Shown: positions 16,457 to 24,696, numbered from the stretch's first letter. The stretch: 64,000 nt of DNA from an uncultured Actinomycetes bacterium (GCA_903872155.1 CAIQJP010000092.1:1-64000), one strand, 5' to 3'. Numbers and translations: made by a program. Notes: generated by a model from the sequence alone, not told the origin.

Positions 16457-16515
16457 TTGTGATTCTGGTGTCGTTTTATTCGGATATACCAACTAAATCA
16501 ACACCAGAATCACAA
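16457..16515. repeat. 15-bp perfect inverted repeat with 29-bp spacer
   Basis: TTGTGATTCTGGTGT (16457-16471) and its exact reverse complement (16501-16515) flank 29 bases, directly after the DUF1295 stop and 33 bases before the YczE-like start. No T-run follows, so it is a poor intrinsic terminator. A regulator site, an mRNA stem or a small mobile-element remnant are possible. Confidence 0.7.
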
Positions 16516-16548
16516 TGGATGTTGGAGTACAGCACCTAGTGTGGGCGG

Positions 16549-17196
16549 GTGACTCATAGCGAAACGAGAATTGAGAAGAAGTCGTTTCGTTTTCGTGCTG
16601 CCGCACTATTGCTTGCCATCGTGATGGTTGGTACTGGAATCTCCATGATGGTGTCAGCACATCTCGGTGTTGCGCCAGCTGATGTGTTCTCAACTGGTGG
16701 CGCAAAACAACTCAATATTGGTGTTGGCACCATGGGTTGGATTAGCGGTGCACTCTTTACCTTGCTCGCGATTGCAGTGAAACGTCCACCTACATGGGGC
16801 ACTTTGATCGGGACGGTTTTAGTTGGTCAAGTGGTCAACATTGTTCTGCCCCTGATGCCTGAACCATCACTGATGTTGTGGCGAGCCGTGATGATGATCG
16901 CCGGAATGGCATTGCTCTACTTTGCAATTTCAATTGGAGTTGCTACAACACTCGGAACCGGACCGATGGAGCTATTGATGCTTGGTCTGAACGACAAGGG
17001 TTTGAGTATGCAAGTCGGCCGTTGGGGTATTGAAGGAGTGGTTGTCACCGCTGGTATTTTGCTCGGCGGACAAATTGGAGTCGGCACAATTCTCTTTGTG
17101 ATTTTGACCGGACCGATATTGGCTCGAACTTTGCCACCGATGGTTCGATTCATGGGAACTGACGTGATTCAGCAACCCACAGCACTTGATGCCTAA
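16549..17196 (+). CDS. YczE/YitT-like integral membrane protein
   Basis: 215 residues with five to six membrane helices. MVSAHLGVAPADVFSTGG and GVATTLGTGPMELLMLGL are two halves of an internal repeat seen in YczE/YyaS-type proteins, whose biochemical role is unknown and which are sometimes placed near transporters or regulators. GTG at 16549 is the first start; no strong Shine-Dalgarno is seen. The gene lies just behind a 15-bp inverted repeat and ends overlapping the convergent CoA-transferase gene by 4 bp. Confidence 0.8.
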   Translation: MTHSETRIEKKSFRFRAAALLLAIVMVGTGISMMVSAHLGVAPADVFSTGGAKQLNIGVGTMGWISGALFTLLAIAVKRPPTWGTLIGTVLVGQVVNIVLPLMPEPSLMLWRAVMMIAGMALLYFAISIGVATTLGTGPMELLMLGLNDKGLSMQVGRWGIEGVVVTAGILLGGQIGVGTILFVILTGPILARTLPPMVRFMGTDVIQQPTALDA

Positions 17197-18419
17197 CTTG
17201 TTTTAGGAAGGCGACTCGACAACACTTTGTTGGCTTCGAGCGCGTTGATTTCTTCGTCATTCATGTGGAGAATGTCGCGAAGCACATTGCGATTATCTTC
17301 ACCGCGATAGCGCGGTTCTCCCGAAGTTCCGACGTGACTATGGGTGAAGTGCCACGGGGCATTCGGAATACGTACTTCGCCACCAATTCGATCGGGAACG
17401 CTCGTGATTGCGCCCCGAGCGGTTGACCAATCACTTTCGGCAATTTCACGAACACTACGCATCACGCCAACAGCAAGCCCAAATTGGGCGCAACGATCTT
17501 CAAAGGCCTGAGCAGTGGGCAGGGTGTGCGCCCAAGCGCGCATTTCATCTTGCAGTGCGCCAAGGTTTCGTAAACGCATTTGTACATCAGCAAATCGTGG
17601 ATCGGACAATAGTTGTGGTCGATCCATGGTGTTCACGATGATTTCAAAAGTTCCGCGTTCTGCGGGGTGGCCACTAATGACAACTGTGCTGCCATCAGCA
17701 ACTTGCATGATGGGATAGTCACCGGGCTGGAATGATCGAATCCAGTTGGGATCAACGACCCCGTCATACAACTCGTCGTGGACGTGTTCGTTGACGTACA
17801 ACATGGTCTCGGCCATCGAGACATCGATGCGCTCACCATTACCTGATCGTTCACGATTAAAGAGTGCGGCCAAGATTGCCGTTGTCGTTTCAAGAGCGGT
17901 GTAGGTGTCGGCATGTGACCATGGGTCGTTTGAATAGTTTCCACCGCGAGCGTCGCCCTGCATGCGCGTCATTCCACTTTCGGCACCAATCACCGTTGCA
18001 TAGGCACGGCGATGAACCCACGGACCATCAGCTCCGTAACCACTGATGGACGCGTAAATGAGTCGCGGATTAATCTTTGCCAGAGTTTCATAGCCAAGTC
18101 CGAGCCGATCCATGACTCCAGCGCGATAGTTCTCAAGAACAACATCGCTCTCTGCCGCGAGACGGCGAAAAATGTCGGAGCCTTCTGGTGTTGATAAATC
18201 GAGACTGATGCATTTTTTGCCGGCATTTTGTTGAATGAAATAAGTTGCCAATGAACCGACCCGTGGACTCGAGAATCGTGTGAGGTCGCCGTCAGGTGGT
18301 TCAACTTTGATGACTTCAGCGCCATAGTCGCACAACATGCGGCCGCAGTGTGGACCAGCAAGAACCCTCGTCAGGTCAAGAACTCGAATTCCTGAGAGCG
18401 GTGACGGCGACTGATTCAT
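17193..18419 (-). CDS. CaiB/BaiF family (class III) CoA-transferase
   Basis: 408 residues, full family length. The N-terminal GIRVLDLTRVLAGPHCGRML and GAEVIKVEPP bind CoA, GYGADGPW follows at about residue 140, and the catalytic aspartate is expected in SHADTYTAL (about residue 170). Class III enzymes move CoA between organic acids, for example carnitine, oxalate, formate or aromatic acids. It is divergent from an SDR dehydrogenase 66 bp away, and the pair could form a small catabolic unit. A second family member is at 46263. The substrate cannot be named. Confidence 0.92.
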   Translation of the reverse strand: MNQSPSPLSGIRVLDLTRVLAGPHCGRMLCDYGAEVIKVEPPDGDLTRFSSPRVGSLATYFIQQNAGKKCISLDLSTPEGSDIFRRLAAESDVVLENYRAGVMDRLGLGYETLAKINPRLIYASISGYGADGPWVHRRAYATVIGAESGMTRMQGDARGGNYSNDPWSHADTYTALETTTAILAALFNRERSGNGERIDVSMAETMLYVNEHVHDELYDGVVDPNWIRSFQPGDYPIMQVADGSTVVISGHPAERGTFEIIVNTMDRPQLLSDPRFADVQMRLRNLGALQDEMRAWAHTLPTAQAFEDRCAQFGLAVGVMRSVREIAESDWSTARGAITSVPDRIGGEVRIPNAPWHFTHSHVGTSGEPRYRGEDNRNVLRDILHMNDEEINALEANKVLSSRLPKTS

Positions 18420-18450
18420 CTATCTATGATGCCCGATCAAATTACGATTT

Positions 18451-18470
18451 GTTGACTTGGAGTTGACTTG
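18451..18470 (+). promoter_or_regulatory. Two 9-bp direct repeats one helical turn apart
   Basis: GTTGACTTG occurs at 18451-18459 and 18462-18470, an 11-bp period, in the 66-bp divergent region between the CoA-transferase and SDR genes. Same-face repeats of this kind suit a dimeric activator; the TTGACT inside also resembles a -35 box. Confidence 0.35.
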
Positions 18471-18485
18471 TGCGAGGATCTCTTC

Positions 18486-19340
18486 ATGTCTTCAACCCGT
18501 CACCCTCATCCCTTGTCTGGCCAAGTTGCACTGATTACCGGAGGTGGATCGGGAATCGGCCTCGGCTGTGCACGCGAATTGGTGCAAGATGGCGCGACAG
18601 TCATGTTGGCCGCTCGCAATGTTGAACGCCTTGAAGCTTCAGCAGCCGAATTACGTTCAATCGCCGAAGGTGGTGCGCAGGTACTCACGGTTGCCTGCGA
18701 TGTCACCAGCGAAGAGAGTGTTGCAAATGCCTGCACGGCGGCGAACAATGCCGGCAAATTCACGATGGTGGTTGCCAATGCGGGGTACGGCGGCGGCGGA
18801 CCCATCCACTTGACATCACTCGATGACTGGAATGGAATCCTTGGCACCAATCTCACCGGTGCGTTTCTTACTATCAAACATTCGGTGAGTCACTTAGCAG
18901 CACATGGCGGCGGTTCGATCGTGGCGATTTCGTCGATTGCTGGCCCGGTCACGCATCGCTTTATGACTCCGTATGACGTGTCAAAGGCCGGACTCGAAAT
19001 GTTGATTCGTCAAACTGCCGATGAACTCGGTTGTCGAAACATTCGCGCAAATGCGGTGCGACCAGGACTCGTACCGACCGATGCAACCGAAGGCATCATG
19101 ACACTTGATGTGATCTTGAATGATTACCTCGAACAAATGCCCTTAGGTCGCGTTGGTAGCACCGAAGACATTGGCAAACTAGTGCGCTTCTTGTTAGGTG
19201 ATGAAAGTTCGTGGATCACCGGCACCTGTATCAGTGCTGATGGTGGACACCACTTACGTCGTGGACCAAATATTGAGCCTGCAATGGAAATGGTTCTTGG
19301 TGATGCCCGCTATCCCGCGGGACCTGTCTCAAACTCCTGA
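18486..19340 (+). CDS. SDR family oxidoreductase
   Basis: 284 residues of classical SDR type: ITGGGSGIGLG near the N terminus, VANAG at about residue 98, a serine-rich AISSIAG segment, and YDVSK (YxxxK) at about residue 163. It ends with ADGGHHLRRGPN and a tail slightly longer than FabG. ATG at 18486 has GAGG eight bases upstream and replaces an earlier GTG. It is divergent from the CoA-transferase; together they suggest oxidation of a hydroxyacyl compound. The last 12 bp overlap the convergent amidohydrolase gene. Confidence 0.9.
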   Translation: MSSTRHPHPLSGQVALITGGGSGIGLGCARELVQDGATVMLAARNVERLEASAAELRSIAEGGAQVLTVACDVTSEESVANACTAANNAGKFTMVVANAGYGGGGPIHLTSLDDWNGILGTNLTGAFLTIKHSVSHLAAHGGGSIVAISSIAGPVTHRFMTPYDVSKAGLEMLIRQTADELGCRNIRANAVRPGLVPTDATEGIMTLDVILNDYLEQMPLGRVGSTEDIGKLVRFLLGDESSWITGTCISADGGHHLRRGPNIEPAMEMVLGDARYPAGPVSNS

Positions 19341-20558
19341 TAAGTGCCGCAGCGCGACTGCGCTGTAAATCGAGATACCGGTACTCATGCACTCTTCGTC
19401 GTAGAAGACACGGTTTGAGTGGTTGGGCGCTGCCGTTGCAAGATTTCGATCGTGCGGAGTTGCACCCAAGAAGACCATGGCGCCTGGAACATGATTCAGG
19501 ACATATCCAAAATCTTCGGCACCCATCACTGGGTTTGGAAGTTCAATAAAGCGGTCGTTTCCAATGATTTCTTTAATGATATTTCCTGCGGTATTTGCGT
19601 AGGTGGGACTATTCACAGTCACGTCATATCCATCAGTTAATTCAACGGTGACTTCAAGTCCATGGGCAGCAGCAATCCCTTCAGCAACGCGACGTACACC
19701 ATCGTGAATCATGCGACGGGTGACTTCGCTGATCGCACGAATCGTTCCAAACACTTCGGCGAATTCTGGAATGACATTAAACGCGGTACCGGCATGCACT
19801 TGCGTCACTGTTAAGACACCTGGGTTAAAGACGTTGATTCGTCGAGTAATCATTGATTGCAATGCGCCAACAATTTCACAGGCTGCCGGAATCGGATCGA
19901 GAGTTCGGAATGGTTCGCTTCCATGTCCACCGCGTCCGATGACACGAATCGCCAAAGTATCGCTAGATGCCATGATGGGACCACCACGCGTACTGATGAA
20001 ACCAGTTGGTAGTGATGACGTGGTGTGAATGGCAAACGCGCCTGTGACTTCTGAAGACGAACCGTCTGATAGCGGACCAACATCGAGCAATCCTTCATCA
20101 AGCATGAAGCGGGCTCCGGCATGACCTTCTTCGCCGGGTTGGAACATAAACACAACACGACCCTGTATTTGGTCACGGTGATTGGATAACAAGCGCGCTG
20201 CGCCAACCAACATCGCGGTGTGCGTGTCGTGGCCGCATGCGTGCATCACATTTTCTACGTGTGAACTGAATTCAACTCCGGTGTCTTCGGGCATCGGCAA
20301 AGCATCCATGTCTCCGCGCAACAACATGGTTGGTCCGGGACGCGTGCCTTCGAGTGAGGCAACGATGCCAGAGGTTGTTTCATGAAGTTTGATACCAAGC
20401 GGTAAGCCTTCAAGCGCAGCCAACACTTCGTCACGAGTTTTTGGAAGGTGGTTACCCAACTCGGGCCATTCGTGCAAACGACGTCGAAGCGCAATCGTGT
20501 CATCAAGTAGATCTAGCGATTCTTCGGTCAAAGTCGTGATGTCGGTGGGATCGGCCAT
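19329..20558 (-). CDS. M20 family metallo-amidohydrolase
   Basis: 409 residues. MHACGHDTHTAML (about 105), FQPGEEG (about 140), the dimerisation-domain motif GRGGHGSEP (about 195) and MGAEDFGY (about 355) give the full M20D metal-binding set. Relatives hydrolyse N-acyl or N-acetyl amino acids, indole-3-acetyl amino acids or hippurate, so an amidohydrolase is safer than peptidase. Cytoplasmic; no signal peptide. It is divergent from the Nudix gene by only 53 bp and overlaps the SDR gene at its 3' end. Confidence 0.9.
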   Translation of the reverse strand: MADPTDITTLTEESLDLLDDTIALRRRLHEWPELGNHLPKTRDEVLAALEGLPLGIKLHETTSGIVASLEGTRPGPTMLLRGDMDALPMPEDTGVEFSSHVENVMHACGHDTHTAMLVGAARLLSNHRDQIQGRVVFMFQPGEEGHAGARFMLDEGLLDVGPLSDGSSSEVTGAFAIHTTSSLPTGFISTRGGPIMASSDTLAIRVIGRGGHGSEPFRTLDPIPAACEIVGALQSMITRRINVFNPGVLTVTQVHAGTAFNVIPEFAEVFGTIRAISEVTRRMIHDGVRRVAEGIAAAHGLEVTVELTDGYDVTVNSPTYANTAGNIIKEIIGNDRFIELPNPVMGAEDFGYVLNHVPGAMVFLGATPHDRNLATAAPNHSNRVFYDEECMSTGISIYSAVALRHLSGV

Positions 20559-20611
20559 ATGCGTATCGTAGACCCGAGTGCAACCCAGTATTTGTGTGGT
20601 AGGTAATAGGT

Positions 20612-21124
20612 GTGGGACTCAACGCTGGAGATGAGCTCGTCGATGTAGTTGATGAGTTTGACCAAATCATTCAGGTTGTTCCCAGGCGGGTCATGCGCGC
20701 CGATCGCTTGCGCCACCGAGCAGTCTTTATTGCGATCCTTGATGGCGCGGGCCGACTCTTGGTGCATCGCCGATCGCCCCACAAAGATGTGTGGCCTAGC
20801 TGGTGTGATATCGCTGTGGGCGGAGTTGTCGGGGCTGGCGAGTCGTATCTTGAAGCAGCCCACCGTGAACTTGCCGAAGAAGTCGGTGTGAGCGCGGCGA
20901 CACTCGCAGAAATCGACCTCGGTGAGTCGCAACCGTATGACGATGACCAAGTGAGTCTGATGGCGCGTTGCTATGTGGTGACGACCCAGGGACCATTCAC
21001 GTTTGATGACGGTGAAGTGGTTGAAGCTTGGTGGGTTCATCGAGACGGGCTCGACGATTTGTTGCGTCGAGAGCGTTTTCTGCCCGACAGCTTGGCTTTG
21101 CTTTTACCTCTGATTGATTTCTAA
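20612..21124 (+). CDS. Nudix hydrolase
   Basis: 170 residues with a complete Nudix box, GX5EX7REUXEEXGU, read as GVVGAGE...RELAEEVGV at about residues 70-92. The N-terminal part (VVDEFDQIIQVVPRRVMRADRLRHRA) and WPSWCDIAVGG resemble YfcD-type Nudix proteins, which are related in sequence to isopentenyl-diphosphate isomerase. It should cleave a nucleoside diphosphate linked to another moiety; the substrate is unknown. GTG at 20612 is the start. Confidence 0.88.
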   Translation: MGLNAGDELVDVVDEFDQIIQVVPRRVMRADRLRHRAVFIAILDGAGRLLVHRRSPHKDVWPSWCDIAVGGVVGAGESYLEAAHRELAEEVGVSAATLAEIDLGESQPYDDDQVSLMARCYVVTTQGPFTFDDGEVVEAWWVHRDGLDDLLRRERFLPDSLALLLPLIDF

Positions 21125-21138
21125 TCACCGCACCAGCA

Positions 21139-21165
21139 ACGGTCATTCCCACCCTGTATGACCGT
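21139..21165 (+). promoter_or_regulatory. Hairpin 1 upstream of WXG100 gene (alternative fold)
   Basis: ACGGTCAT (21139-21146) pairs with ATGACCGT (21158-21165) across an 11-base loop. It shares CCGT with the next palindrome, so only one of the two stems can form at a time. Confidence 0.4.
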
Positions 21166-21176
21166 GATGATCACGG
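21162..21176. promoter_or_regulatory. 15-bp palindrome upstream of WXG100 gene (alternative fold)
   Basis: CCGTGAT, one base, ATCACGG: a symmetric site 22 bp before the WXG100 start. It could be an operator in DNA or the competing half of a two-state RNA leader. Confidence 0.4.
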
Positions 21177-21197
21177 CCGATCGAGAAGGGATGTCAG

Positions 21198-21485
21198 ATG
21201 TCGCAGTTCACCACCGGAGGCATGATCGGGGCCGACCCCGATCAACTGATTTCACTTGGTCACACTCTGAGTCGCCAACGGGGCGAAATTGAAGCGCTTG
21301 TGGCGATCGTCAATTCGGCACTGACCTCAACCAATTGGAACGGACCAGCCCGCCAGTCCTTTGAGCAAGATTGGCAAACTTCGTTTCGAACCGCCCTCTC
21401 TCGTTTGGGAGAAGCCTTCGACCTGGCTGGACGAGACTGTTTAATGCGAGCCAATGAACTTCGGCGTGTGATGGGCATGCCCTAA
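21198..21485 (+). CDS. Orphan WXG100 (ESAT-6-like) protein
   Basis: 95 residues, the standard size. Two predicted helices flank a turn reading NWNGPAR at about residue 51, the WXG motif, and there are no internal prolines in the helices. Such proteins are small secreted helical hairpins exported by type VII (ESX) systems, usually in pairs and beside EccC. No ESX component or toxin domain is in this window, so it would need a distant secretion locus or have another role. AAGGGA precedes the ATG. A thiamine-binding-type gene starts 17 bp downstream. Confidence 0.78.
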   Translation: MSQFTTGGMIGADPDQLISLGHTLSRQRGEIEALVAIVNSALTSTNWNGPARQSFEQDWQTSFRTALSRLGEAFDLAGRDCLMRANELRRVMGMP

Positions 21486-21502
21486 CCCAATACGATAAGA
21501 GG

Positions 21503-21739
21503 GTGCTACATGTTGAGTTCACTGTTGAGCCCTTTGTTGAAGGTCAGCCAGGACCCCATGTGCGCGCTGCCGTGGCAGCGGTCGAAGCACACGGGATCAC
21601 CGTCGAGTTTGGGCCATTCGCGACCGAGTTTGAGGCCGATGAAATAACCGTGTCGCGTGCGGTCGGCGACTTAGTGCGTGAGGCCTACGCCAATGGTGCA
21701 ACTCACGTCACTGTGCACATGGAGAAGATTGACGTATGA
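21503..21739 (+). CDS. MTH1187/YkoF-type thiamine-binding-like protein
   Basis: 78 residues, close to the family's length. VEFTVEPFVEGQPGPHVRAAV then GITVEFGPFATEFEADE and ATHVTVHMEKI follow the beta-alpha-beta-beta-alpha-beta order of MTH1187/DUF77 proteins, ferredoxin-like domains that bind thiamine or related molecules as oligomers. GTG at 21503 is the only start that keeps the first strand; AGAGG lies very close. It overlaps the following HTH gene by 4 bp (ATGA), so the ligand sensor and the DNA-binding protein are made together. Confidence 0.75.
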   Translation: MLHVEFTVEPFVEGQPGPHVRAAVAAVEAHGITVEFGPFATEFEADEITVSRAVGDLVREAYANGATHVTVHMEKIDV

Positions 21740-22110
21740 CCTCGTCACCGATCGATCTTTCGCATCCGGTACTTGCAACACTGCAGCCACTCGTCGATGC
21801 ACTTGGTTGTTCCGTCATTGACGCTGAACAGATTGAAGCTGCCGACATTCCTCTGGTGTATGAAGGTGAATTGATCGCTGCAGTTCGACTTCCCGACCTT
21901 CATGGTGCATTAGCTCGTCTGATTGATTCGGTTGAACGAGAAATGGGTCAGCAACTACCCAACATGAATCGCGAACAAAAGCAGCTGGCGATTCGTTTAC
22001 TCGATGATCGAGGGGCCTTCACTTTGCGCCGCGCAGTTGAAGACGTTGCCGATGCCATGGGCGTGTCGCGCATCACCGTGTACAACTATCTCAACGCGAT
22101 TCATCGCTAG
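21736..22110 (+). CDS. HTH regulator with YheO-like C-terminal domain
   Basis: 124 residues. The C-terminal 55 residues, from NREQKQLAIRLLDDRGAF through VEDVADAMGVSRITVYNYL, match the winged or basic helix-turn-helix that ends YheO-type regulators. The N-terminal 70 residues are an unrecognised small alpha/beta domain, much shorter than YheO's PAS-like part. It is coupled to the MTH1187-type gene, which suggests the pair senses a thiamine-like compound, though this is inference. The gene meets the convergent NodB gene almost end to end. Confidence 0.7.
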   Translation: MTSSPIDLSHPVLATLQPLVDALGCSVIDAEQIEAADIPLVYEGELIAAVRLPDLHGALARLIDSVEREMGQQLPNMNREQKQLAIRLLDDRGAFTLRRAVEDVADAMGVSRITVYNYLNAIHR

Positions 22111-22131
22111 TACTTACGAATTTGGTAAGTA
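22111..22131. terminator. Short stem between convergent HTH and NodB genes
   Basis: TACTTAC and GTAAGTA pair around a seven-base loop at the junction of the two convergent genes, overlapping both 3' ends. It could serve both directions, but no T-run follows on either strand. Confidence 0.35.
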
Positions 22132-22962
22132 GTCCTCAAGTCGACCGATGGTAAAACCTTGTTGATCAAGTGCGGCTTTAAAGGCAATTAAGTTGTCAAG
22201 TAAATCTGAGCGGAAATGGGTCAAGAAAATATCGCCGGGCTGCAATCCGGGCCGTTGCAAGATATCGACATGCCCTTCCCATAGTTCAGAATTCCAGTTG
22301 ACGACAGCATTGATTCCGCAACTTGCGGCCGCGCGACGGGTGTTTTCATCGGATGAACCATACGGAGGTCGCATGAGATGACCGGCGTATCCCAGCTCTT
22401 CGGCAATCGCATTTTTCATATTGCAAATCTCTGAAATTTGTCGATCAAGACTGAGTCCCTTGAGTTCGGGATGGTGCATGGTGTGTGAACTAATGGTTCC
22501 GCCAACAGTCAAAATTTGTGCAAAGTAAGCGGGGTCTTTGCGAAATTCACCAGAGACCAAGAACAGAGTCGCAGGCATCTTGTTGTCGACCAAAAATTGC
22601 ATAGCGGCTGGATCTTTGACGATTCCGTCGTCAATCGTGAGAAAAACCACTCGATCGGTGGTGTCAACGTGCGTGATCTTTGTGGCCATTCCGTTGACCG
22701 GAAGAATCGGAGCAATTGACGCTGTGGGGAAACCAGGTGGAAGTGTCGTCGTCGTGGTGCTTGTTGTTGTACTTGTTGTCGTTGAAGTAGTCGTAGGAGG
22801 AGAAGTGGTCGTCGGTGCCGTCGTTGAAACGGTCGTTGATTCGCTGGTGACAGAGTCACTCGAACAGGCGGTGATGACGAGCGTAAGACTGCTAAAAATC
22901 ACAAGAAGCTTGGCACGAGCCGCAAAAATAGGCGTGTTCCCTGCAAAATTGTCCCGCTTCAC
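22114..22962 (-). CDS. NodB-type polysaccharide deacetylase lipoprotein
   Basis: About 282 residues. After a signal segment with lipobox ITAC and a Ser/Thr linker (runs of TTTST), the NodB domain carries the catalytic set: FLTIDDG, SSHTMHHPE (metal histidines), RPPYGSSDE and DIFLTHF. It should remove acetyl groups from an extracellular glycan or peptidoglycan while anchored to the membrane. GTG at 22962 is taken because upstream codons would run into the divergent HAD gene; GTG at 22971 is an equal option. The gap to that gene is under 30 bp, so the two promoters must overlap coding sequence. Confidence 0.88.
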   Translation of the reverse strand: MKRDNFAGNTPIFAARAKLLVIFSSLTLVITACSSDSVTSESTTVSTTAPTTTSPPTTTSTTTSTTTSTTTTTLPPGFPTASIAPILPVNGMATKITHVDTTDRVVFLTIDDGIVKDPAAMQFLVDNKMPATLFLVSGEFRKDPAYFAQILTVGGTISSHTMHHPELKGLSLDRQISEICNMKNAIAEELGYAGHLMRPPYGSSDENTRRAAASCGINAVVNWNSELWEGHVDILQRPGLQPGDIFLTHFRSDLLDNLIAFKAALDQQGFTIGRLEDYLPNS

Positions 22963-22990
22963 ATCACGCACTCTAGAAGAATAAATACCT

Positions 22991-23692
22991 ATGGCTACTT
23001 TTGATTGCTTGGCTTTTGACGCCGATGACACCCTGTGGCACAGCGAAGATGGGTTCCATGCCGCCGAAGTTGCTTTCTACGAACTCCTTGCGCCCTTTTC
23101 GCCAGCCGGGATTGACATCAAGGCTGCTCTGACGGCGACAGAACGAGCCAACTTGCATACCTATGGATATGGCGTGAAAGCTTTTGGCCTATCAATGGTT
23201 GAGGCAGCGATCACGATCAGCCAAGGTCAAGTTTCGACTGAAGTACTCAGTCGTCTATTACAAACCGTGAGAGATTTGTTGTTGGCGCCAGTGCGTTTAC
23301 TTGAAGGCGTACCCGAGGTTTTAGAAGAACTAGCAAAGTCGCATCGCTTGATATTGATTACTAAGGGCGATCTCGTTCACCAAACACGCAAGGTCACAAC
23401 AAGTGGTCTCGATCATTTGTTTGATCATGTCGAGATCGTCCTAGAAAAAGACGTTGCGACGTATGCCAAAGTATTCCGCGATATTTCTGTCGACCCAGAG
23501 CGGGTGTGCATGGTTGGAAATTCGGTCAAGAGTGACATTCTGCCGATTCTCGAGTTGGGTGGTCATGCGGTTCACATCCCGTATCAATACTTGTGGGAAC
23601 TTGAACATGCCGAACATCCGCCAATCAATCCAAGGTTTGGGGAGCTACAAAACTTCAGAGAATTACCTGCATGGATACATCATTTATCGTGA
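22991..23692 (+). CDS. HAD superfamily hydrolase
   Basis: 233 residues. Motif I is FDADDTLWH with nucleophile Asp about residue 10; motif II is LITKGD (about 118), a lysine lies in LEKD (about 155), and the metal motif is MVGNSVKSD (about 176). The helical cap between residues 20 and 85 suggests class I HAD phosphatase. Substrate unknown, probably a small phosphorylated metabolite. GAAG lies upstream of the ATG. It is divergent from the NodB lipoprotein and followed 41 bp later by an MscS channel. Confidence 0.85.
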   Translation: MATFDCLAFDADDTLWHSEDGFHAAEVAFYELLAPFSPAGIDIKAALTATERANLHTYGYGVKAFGLSMVEAAITISQGQVSTEVLSRLLQTVRDLLLAPVRLLEGVPEVLEELAKSHRLILITKGDLVHQTRKVTTSGLDHLFDHVEIVLEKDVATYAKVFRDISVDPERVCMVGNSVKSDILPILELGGHAVHIPYQYLWELEHAEHPPINPRFGELQNFRELPAWIHHLS

Positions 23693-23733
23693 TGAACATG
23701 GATTGAGTGAAAATACGGCACACTGAGGAGGTC

Positions 23734-24630
23734 ATGTTGTTTCATTTCATTTCAACTCTTAACCCAACGCCCGATCAACCAACGACGGCCCGTGAGGCGA
23801 TTTCACGTCCGTTACTCGTTGTGATCGTTGTTGTCGGTGCCTTTATTTTTACGCGTCTTTCGCATGTCGTGATTCGTCGAGTGGTGCGATACATCGCTCA
23901 ACGCAGCATCTCTCGACCGTCACAGTGGTGGCGAACCCGTGCTCGCTATCAAGAACTTGAACAAGGCGAAGTGGGTGAGAATCGTCGTCGGCAACGTGTT
24001 GATGCCGTCTCCCGTATGTTGCATCACTTACTAGCTGTCGTGATTTGGGTCGGTGTTCTGATTGCAATTTTCCACATTCTGAAACTCAATGGTCCTCTTG
24101 TTTTGTCAAGTGCCGGCTTCCTGGGTGCGGGCGTTGCCTATGGCGCATCCCAAAAAGTTAATGATTATCTCACCGGACTTTCGGTGTTAATTGAAGATCG
24201 TTACGGCGTTGGCGATGAAGTTGAAATCAGTACGGCTTTTCCCAATGGCGTACGTGGAGTTGTTGAACATATTGGTCTCGTATCAACCCGAATTCGAGAC
24301 GGTTACAGCACGGTGCACCTTCCTCATATCGCGCTGATCGCTGTTCGTAATATCAGTCAAGAACCCGTCGCAACGAAAATCTCGATTCAACTTCCGGTCA
24401 ATGCCGAACGGGGGGAGGCGGCCCAGAAAGCTGCTGAAACAATCCGTGAACTTGCTGGCTCTGACCATCTGACTGCCGTGCTACTTGTCGATGAGATCAC
24501 GACCGCAACACCGATCGCCGGAGTTGACCAGATCGAACTGAATATTCGAACGGCGCGCCCGTTGACCGCCGGAGAGCGCGAAACTTTGGTGCGACGCACT
24601 GAAGAGCGACTTTCGGCGCAGGACTCTTAA
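23734..24630 (+). CDS. MscS family mechanosensitive ion channel
   Basis: 298 residues: a hydrophobic N-terminal helix (about 25-45), a charged stretch, a second helix around 105-125, then the pore-forming helix GAGVAYGASQKVNDYLTGL and the MscS beta domain beginning LIEDRYGVGDEVEI. This is the short MscS architecture that opens under membrane tension to release solutes. GAGGAGG stands just upstream of ATG 23734, so the nine earlier codons are excluded. The tail after residue 225 is the alpha/beta cage region. Confidence 0.9.
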   Translation: MLFHFISTLNPTPDQPTTAREAISRPLLVVIVVVGAFIFTRLSHVVIRRVVRYIAQRSISRPSQWWRTRARYQELEQGEVGENRRRQRVDAVSRMLHHLLAVVIWVGVLIAIFHILKLNGPLVLSSAGFLGAGVAYGASQKVNDYLTGLSVLIEDRYGVGDEVEISTAFPNGVRGVVEHIGLVSTRIRDGYSTVHLPHIALIAVRNISQEPVATKISIQLPVNAERGEAAQKAAETIRELAGSDHLTAVLLVDEITTATPIAGVDQIELNIRTARPLTAGERETLVRRTEERLSAQDS

Positions 24631-24659
24631 CAAACGACCTCTATCGGACTAGTGTCCTT

Positions 24660-24680
24660 ATTGTCCGTTTCTTGGACAAT
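24660..24680. promoter_or_regulatory. 21-bp palindromic site before the fucosidase gene
   Basis: ATTGTCC and GGACAAT flank seven bases, ending 16 bp before the fucosidase ATG and 30 bp after the MscS stop. There is no T-run. Size and symmetry fit a sugar-responsive repressor operator. Confidence 0.45.
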
Positions 24681-24696
24681 TGATATTGGGGGCAAT

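Noticed and set aside
22740-22800. Tandem repeat or CRISPR-like array
   Set aside because: The repeat is a Thr/Ser codon run in the linker of the NodB lipoprotein, with no spacers.
24652-24696. Upstream extension of the fucosidase start
   Set aside because: The 15 extra codons overlap the palindromic site, whereas ATG 24697 has a GGGGG ribosome site and gives the family start.
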